From: Pogona vitticeps
Lineage: Eukaryota > Chordata > Lepidosauria > Squamata > Agamidae
Reading direction: 5' to 3'
Assembly: GCF_051106095.1 (NCBI RefSeq)
Contig: NC_135785.1
Coordinates: forward strand, 98,272,001 to 98,336,000
DNA length: 64,000 nucleotides
Shown: piece by piece, positions 57,483 to 64,000 of the stretch
Layout: every line of letters starts with the position of its first letter
How positions within the stretch are numbered: the stretch's first letter is position 1
Position numbers and translations under genes: made by a program
Notes under the pieces: model-generated
What the model was told of the DNA's origin: nothing
Database searches by the model: none
Seen by the model: the letters and a program-made list of their open reading frames with translations, nothing else

Positions 57483-58367
57483 AAAGTTTTACTTTTAAAA
57501 ATATTACAACCTCAGACCTGTTTGCCCAATCATCTCCAAATTTGGCACAAAGCAATAGCAGAGTGTCTGCTACGTCTGTGCCAAAAATGATGCTGATCCA
57601 AGGTCTAGTTTCAAAGTTATATATTTTTGGGATCTGCCTAGGTTTTGCAGTGCCTTATGGAGCGCTGAACTGGGCAGTCGCACAATATATATTAGGGCTC
57701 CTTTTTAAACCCTGTGATTTACACTGTATGAGAGCCAGCAGCAACAACATAAAAAAAAAAAAAACATGACAGAAGGCAATTGATTTGTTGGGAGAATTTT
57801 ATCCCAGTGTTTTTTTCATTAAACAAAACCTGTACATGGCTGGAACTCTGAAACAAAATATGATTGGAGAACTAAAATCTCCTGTTCTGTTGTATGGAGA
57901 TTAATACAATGTGCACTTTGACCCTAAAGATTCTGAAGATAGCTGAAGCTTGAAGACATTCCTGAAACATTGTTTGTTATTTCCTGATCTGACAGCAACC
58001 CATTAAAAGCTCTAGCTTCTTTTGAGCAAAAGCAGGGCTAGTTGCACCATATTCTGTTCTTAACTACCTCTTAAGGGAATTCTTTTGAACAGTGCTATTA
58101 AAACATAGTTAAAACAATGCTGACGATGCTGGTTGTTTTCAGTATGTGCCTAATTGTTCTATGTAAAGCAAATGCCTCACCCAGAACCATTTGAAATTAT
58201 GTTGCTATGTCTGTAATATTTTCAGACCATTAATATGATACAGATCTTCCTTACTCTTGAAAAGATAAGTAAATTAAAAAGAGGCAGCAACTATATTATG
58301 TTGAGAACTAGATATCTGCCCTTCTATGATTTTCACACATAGCTTTGTATGCAAGATTTGTATGGAA
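57483..58367. other. Intergenic, nothing recognised
   Basis: Unique AT-rich DNA with a poly-A run at 57751-57764. The segment 57490-57770 (cagacctgtttgcccaatcatctccaaatttgg) may be an old repeat, but I cannot assign it. Confidence 0.35.
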
Positions 58368-58612
58368 TAGAGATGGACATGAACCAGTGGTTCATGCCGG
58401 TTTGTTTACTGACCAAACAGGTGGGCCCTGTTGTCCTCCACTGGGTGCCCACTCAGACGCAGCACCTGGAGGAGGCATGGCGGGGAAGCCGGGACACTAA
58501 CTCCAAGTGGGTGCCTGCCAGAGGAGGCAGAGCTTGGTGCCACCAAACACCTGTTTCAGATGGTAAATGAACTGTCACAAACTGCTGAACCAGCAGTTCA
58601 TGTCCATCTCTA
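58368..58612. mobile_element. hAT MITE (tagagatggacatgaacc) with perfect 8-bp duplication
   Basis: The ends tagagatggacatgaaccag and ctggttcatgtccatctcta differ little and are flanked by gtatggaa (58360-58367, 58613-58620). It is the same broad family as 27797-28140, but better preserved. Confidence 0.9.
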
Positions 58613-58729
58613 GTATGGAATGATTTATCCAGAAGGTTAACAGGAAGCTGTTCAGTCATCACAGAATGCATCCTAGAGAATATTTTACTATCTCATTTTC
58701 TCTTTGTTAGTAATAGAAATCAGTAAAAG

Positions 58730-59500
58730 AATTCTGTAGCCTGTATGATAAGATCATCTTCCATTGGAACAAGGAAGAAGCTTGGAACTTGGAGACATGG
58801 TTGAATACAACTTATAAAAAGGCAAAGACAACAAAGACGGTGCAGAGACGGTGAACAAGACGCATGCAGTGAACAATGGCCTCGCAGATGATGCTGATCC
58901 AACTGTTTACATGGGTAAAGTTATTTGTCCTCTCAGGAGCGTACGAGTAGATCCAACTCAGACTTAATACCAGGGAATGATTGAAGCCGTGGAGGAGGAT
59001 GAAATGAAAGGTGAGGTGAGGGGGTATCCTTTTGGAGTTGTTGGTATGGCAGATAAGGAGGACTGTCTGCAAAAGGGAGAGACTGTGAAGTTGAAATAAA
59101 TAAATAAATCTTGCTGTCCTTGGTCAGCATGGGCAAACAGTGGCTTGTAACATGACATCTTTTTTTGTAGAGCCACTGTAGAATGTGTGAAAGATCAGTT
59201 GGTTTCATAAACCATGAAGTGGGAGACAGCAAAAATATCTTCTTTTTTTCATGTGAAAGAGGTTCAGGCTGGTGAGGAACTGCAGGATGGTGATGAAATA
59301 GAGCTTTTAATCATCCTCAGTCAATGAACAGAAATGTATTGCCTGTAGGATCAGGTATGTTAGTGAAGGTGCTAAGGTGGTAGCTGCCCAGTACTGTATC
59401 CTGATAGATTTATTGAGCATTTAAAAAACTTTAATTTGGGATAATGCCAGCTTTGAAGAGAAACAGACTTCTAATTTTCAGCCTGAAGGTCCACTATGTT
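58730..59500 (+). pseudogene. CSDE1P: Processed pseudogene of CSDE1 (UNR)
   Basis: Translation across frames gives LELGDMVEYN (58785-58815), VNKTHAVN, ADPTVYMGKVICPLRS, DPTQT, YQGMIEAVEEDEMKGEV, YPFGVVGMADKEDCLQKGE, ATVECVKDQ, FFHVKEVQ, LQDGDEIEL and SEGAKVVAA. In order these match consecutive cold-shock-domain segments near the C-terminal half of CSDE1, without introns. Stops (for example after YN and YQG flanks) and frame changes show it is dead. It is 5' truncated at a segment like HDKEIFFHYSEF; the 3' limit near 59500 is approximate. It is a LINE-mediated retrocopy by inference. Confidence 0.85.
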
Positions 59501-61060
59501 TTGTAGGACTCATAGAGAGATCTCAAGCATCAGACCCACTAATCCGATAGGACTTCTATAACAAACTGTAGCAATAGTTTTACAGCCAGAATTCCGAAAT
59601 CTGATAGGTTCTATTCTAATCATTCTAAATCTACATGGTTCTATTCTAATCATTTTTAACAACTTTGGAATGGAGATTAATTTCACTACTCTACAATCTG
59701 AGCCACGAGTTTACATTTAAAAAATACTCCTCTGCTTAGCAGCCCCCCCCAATATATTTGCATTTTAGTCTAGGGGTGCTTGTCTTTGACTTCATAAATT
59801 TGACTGTCTTTAGTTCCATACTTTTCTGTCGCCAGGATACCTGAAGTATAAAACAGATTACTCATGTAACTTTCATTCATACTTTTATTTTCAGAGGGAT
59901 AGGACATTTTACACTAATCACAGAGCTCTTGGGCATGTGGTGAAGGATCTGTTACCATGAAAGGCTCCATAAGTTTTTTTTAATAGGGATAGAGGCATAC
60001 ATTTTTTCACAACAATATGGTAACAGACATGTTTTCTGATGCTGTTTGACTGAACAAGGACTATGCAATTTCAAGAATCCCTCAGCCAGTGGCCATGTTG
60101 GCTGTGGAATTCTGGGAGTTGGAGTTCCTAAGAAAAGGAACTTTTCCAAGCCCTGGAATAAAGGTATGAATTATTCCTTCAGTTGATTCTACGAAGGCTT
60201 TAAACTGTCACAACACAATGTCTATGCAATTCAAGAAATCAGATATAGCATTTTGCATTAATGAAAAAAATAATTTACCAAACTAGATTGACAGTAAACT
60301 CAATTTTTTTAAAAAAAACCTTGATTCTGTTATATTAATGATTCCATAATAACAATGCAAAGCATACTTTACCGAGTACATGCAATGATGAGGGGCATGA
60401 CATATGGTTCAGGAAAAAGATTACAGATGAACTATGAATATGCTAAATGTTTATCTTCACATTCTGTATCTGATGAATTATGACTTTCTTGATAAGATCC
60501 TGTACTTAGCCGTTACTATCATATGCATTGTTTATATTGTTACATTTATTTGATAAAATAGCAGGAGGAGGAACAGGAGGAGGAGGAGGAGGGCTATAGA
60601 CCGGAAGGTCCTTAGTTTGAATGTTGCCTCCACCATGCAATTATTGCCTTAGACAAACCAGAACCTCTCCACATCAGCATCCCAGTCTGTCCTATAGGGA
60701 TGGAGGACCATGACTTTTTTCATGGGCACATCAACAAAATATTTTCCAGTTCTCCACCTTTGATTTCACAATTTAAATTTGCAGTCACATGACGCACGGG
60801 CATTAGCAAATCATTTACCCTGCAAGTGTGCTAACTGCAGATAATTTCTTGCTCAGCCAGAGGCTTCTCCTTTTTTTTTTTTTTTTTTGTGGATCTCCTT
60901 TTTTAAAAAAGTTGTGTTGCTGTGTGTGAGAGACCAGTCTTGTCACAAGTTTTTTAAACTAGTGTCACCATGCATGTCCCTCTAAAATGTTTAGTTTAGT
61001 TTTGTTTTTAATTTTTTAATTTTTTTTAATTGAATTGGACAAAAATGATTCAGTTACTCA
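59500..61060. other. Intergenic, nothing recognised
   Basis: It holds a gga-rich simple repeat (60563-60592), poly-T (60871-60888) and t/a-rich tracts. No exon or element is identified. Confidence 0.4.
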
Positions 61061-61070
61061 AAACCAATTA

Positions 61071-61190
61071 ATATATATATATATTAATTGTATTTTAATT
61101 GTTCTGAATTTTTATTGTATTTTAAATGTTGTAAGCCACCCAGAGGCCTTTGGGTAGTGTGGGCGGCATTTAAATTAAATTAAAATGCCC
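61071..61190 (+). mobile_element. L2-type LINE 3' tail
   Basis: ttttaaatgttgtaagccacccagaggcctttgggtagtgtgggcggcatttaaattaaatt is the sense-strand form of the tail at 39375 and 43296. Only the tail is present, preceded by an (at)n tract at 61071-61085. Confidence 0.7.
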
Positions 61191-64000
61191 AGTGTGGTAT
61201 CATGAAGCAGTTTTGTAAGACATAAAGTAATATGTGTGTTTAAAAGTGCCACACAAGCATCATGCATTTTTTTAAAAAATCAGTCTGATCCAAATTGTTA
61301 CGGAATGAACCAAAATTCCTGCTCAAAATATTTGAGTGAACCCTAAGCCACAGACAGCAATATTTTTACAGAACACACACCATAATTATTACTGCTGGTG
61401 ATTTTAAAACAAGAGAGACTGTGGAAAGGCCAGTGGAAGATAATTTAATTATGATGTGTTGTTGCTATAAATGAGACAAGATATTAAAACTGTTATTTAA
61501 TGACTTCTGTACTTAAGAAACATGTTATATTAAACACTTTACAGGAACCTAATAAACCTAATAAATAGCAATTGATTTAAATGGAATTTGTACGCCTGAC
61601 TGTACAAGACAGCAGCCATCATGATTAAAGAAAAGTAGAGCTTCAGCTGTGAACAAAATATCATTTATGTTGGATCATAAATACTGTTCAAAAGTTAATA
61701 AAATTCTAAACAAAGTGAAATATTTGTGCTTGTATAAACTTCTGAAGAAAAACAATAGGCTTGCTATGAGAAGAGCAACTAAAGGCTGATAAAGGATTAA
61801 TTTTCTTCTCCCAATTACCTGCTTCCTGGAGATTTTTTTAATGTATTCTGGATTTGAAACCAGGTTCAATACAATATAATACTCAACTGAATATGTAATG
61901 TGCCCCATTTCTATGACAGCTCTTCTCATCAGGATTAACTGCAACTCAGGGAAAATAGTAATATGCAATACTAAGATTATCTATAGTGGCATAAATCTAT
62001 TTTCAGATGTTAGGTGGAATTGCTAAGAAATATGTGGAATATAGTTCTAAAATTACAGCTCAGGTCCTTGTACTGTATTATTTTACTGGAAAAAATTGTA
62101 CTAACTTTACAGTTAATTTGATATTCAAAGAAATGAGCAATCAGATTTTAAATGTTCACCTAATAAAAACCAGGTGGGTAAAACCTTGGTTGCTTGAAAC
62201 AAAGCAAGTGTATTAAAGGCAACCAAACAACTTGGCTAGATGAAAGCTAGAAAAAGAAGGAACCAAATTGATTTCCTGAAGGAGGAAGTTCTAACACAAT
62301 GACTGGATGCTACTAATAAGAATTACCTCAGGCAATACTTATTTGTAAGGTTAGCACTTTATTAACTGACTGATTGTTTGCAGAGGGGCTTCCTCACAAT
62401 ATCCATCTGTCATAGCAAATTTTCTTCACCGCACACCTTGCATTCAGTGTGCTCTGTTTTGTGATTGGCCATTGGAAGGAAAACATAGGCTTACTTCACA
62501 ACTAACTGAGCTACAGATCTCTGAGGAAATCTCACTTTGGAAGGGAGAAGGGGGGGAGAGAATACAGATTCCTCTTAACATTTAATGTTCCCTCAGTTCT
62601 AGCTGTGGTTCACAAAGAGGTGGGTTTGTTTTTGATTTGCCACATGTAGCCGTTTATCTCTGGAACATCAGGTTCTTAAGTTGAATGGATTTATAGCCCT
62701 GTGAAAAGCAGACTTCTGAGTTTATCATGAAAAGCAGCTCTGGCTGTTGTCGGTTGGAAGAGGGATGGAGCAAATTCTTGGGGCCACTGAAATAAATGGG
62801 CCCTTTACTAATAGGGGAAGAAGGTGACAGAAGCAGGGTCTGAGATAAAGTGTTGCACTGACAAGAGAAAGGCCAAGGAAAGCAGCCAACCCTGTCAAGG
62901 CTGAAGAATTACCAAAAGCTCTGGGTTGCTGAGCTACCTCATGGAGAATTATTCTCAAGCTGAGTCTATTCCCCCCAAAAATGTTCTTCAGAACAGCATG
63001 GGAGAGGGTGCAGGATGGTAATTTAGCCTGTTCAGGCAGATGTGGAAGAAAGCTTATCTTGTTTTGCCAATTTTTGTGAGGTTTCCCCCTCTCTCTTCTT
63101 GCTTGCGAGTTTGGTTGCTCATACTAGGGGTGTGTATGGTGAAATTTTTTGTGTTTACTTCATTTCAGGTTCTTTTAGGAGTTTCTCTTCATTTTCATAT
63201 TTTATATGTGGCATCTTTTCATTTTTACACAAATAGTAAAGCCTTTCTAGTTTCCCCTTTTGTACTTCCCCATTCCTGTTTTCTGGCACTGGAAAAGTCC
63301 TAAGAACCCCTTTAAAAAAAGCAGAAGCAAGGCAAAAAAGAATCAGTCTACTCCAAAACTGGGCAATAATACCCAAGGAAGAAAAATTATCATTAATTTT
63401 TCTTCCTCAGTTATTATTGCTATTAATATAACATTTACAAAACCTAGTGGCACTGTCACAGTTTCCATTCCTTGATCCACATATCCCCACAGAAGCAAGC
63501 AAAACAGTCCCTCAAAACAACCAACAAATTAACCAAATAACCGTTCTTAAAAATCAGTTGAGCAAGAAAGGCACTCTCCCACAGGGAAAAGTACAACAGC
63601 AGCAACACAGCCACCTTTCCAAAGCCAAGGAAAGCAAGAAAGCAAATTAAGGCAGAAAATGTAATCAAATCCCTTCCCAAAACAAAGCTACCAAAATATG
63701 AGAAGATTTCTCTTCCCACTACCACTTGATAGCTTCTCTCCTTTGAGTCCAACAGGTAGCAGACAGTAGGCCAGGCTCATGCAGAAGGGAAAATAATCCA
63801 AGGAACAGGAAAAAACAATAACAAGAAGGGACCAATATGGAGACACAGCAGCCAGCCAGCCAGCAGTCCAAAACAGAGGGCACCAGGAGCTCAGCATACA
63901 GTAATCCCACAATAAACAACTGAAGCAAGAGCTCTCCTCACTTATTAAACATTCTTGCTCTACCCAGAACGTTCTGATTGACATCTGACCGTCCTTACAA
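61191..64000. other. Intergenic, nothing recognised
   Basis: AT-rich unique-looking DNA. The short ORFs in 62000-63990 have no family resemblance, and no splice-flanked protein-like stretch was found. Confidence 0.4.

Noticed and set aside
63040-63984. Cluster of hydrophobic ORFs near the right edge
   Set aside because: No recognised domain, no splice-site or codon evidence, and they overlap each other on both strands.

Overview
The window is vertebrate nuclear DNA, almost certainly from a squamate reptile (lizard or snake; species not resolved). It is AT-rich and intron-dominated. It carries a tRNA-derived SINE of the Sauria/Squam type, a 5S-rRNA-like SINE, L2/CR1-type LINEs, a Penelope-like element, DIRS-type fossils, and many Tigger-like and hAT MITEs. 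There is no bacterial gene organisation, and most short ORFs are chance or repeat-derived.

The one host gene I can support is a six-exon gene on the minus strand, running from an ATG at 48784 to a stop at 3794. The exons were found by reading the sequence: 48698-48784, 28328-28431, 23360-23529, 14774-14918, 9238-9310 and 3794-3943. All five introns obey GT-AG and every split codon joins in frame, giving a predicted 242-residue protein. Its centre resembles the CLAMP (flagellar C1a-32) family. The best match I can name is CABCOCO1 (C10orf107), a ciliary/flagellar protein. A GC-rich promoter lies just upstream and contains a near-perfect RFX X-box, as expected for a ciliary gene. The last exon and the paralogue assignment are the least certain parts.

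Layout: 1-3503 is 3' flank. Introns 5 and 4 (3944-14773) are mostly unique sequence with two SINEs, an unrecognised coding-like relic and small MITEs. Intron 3 (14919-23359) holds an L2 fragment, two abutting MITEs, a roughly 5 kb DIRS fossil with inverted ends and a LINE tail ending in a long ATT repeat. Intron 2 (23530-28327) holds Tigger-like and hAT MITEs and an LTR fossil. Intron 1 (28432-48697) is a repeat graveyard: a Penelope-like fragment abutting a MITE, a hAT MITE, a roughly 4 kb LINE interrupted by other elements, L2 pieces and several large MITEs. Local duplications at 46540-47130, 47466-47818 and 49628-50170 bracket exon 1.

Upstream of the gene (49000-64000) I see no confident host exon. 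The region holds hAT MITEs with intact 8-bp target duplications, a DIRS RNase H fragment, CR1 and L2 LINE pieces, and a processed pseudogene of CSDE1 (UNR) at 58730-59500.

I found no undescribed multi-gene system. The most useful observations are the cryptic ciliary gene with its X-box, the duplication around its first exon (including a paired empty and occupied hAT site), the CSDE1 retrocopy, and the YY1-like motifs carried into introns by one MITE family.
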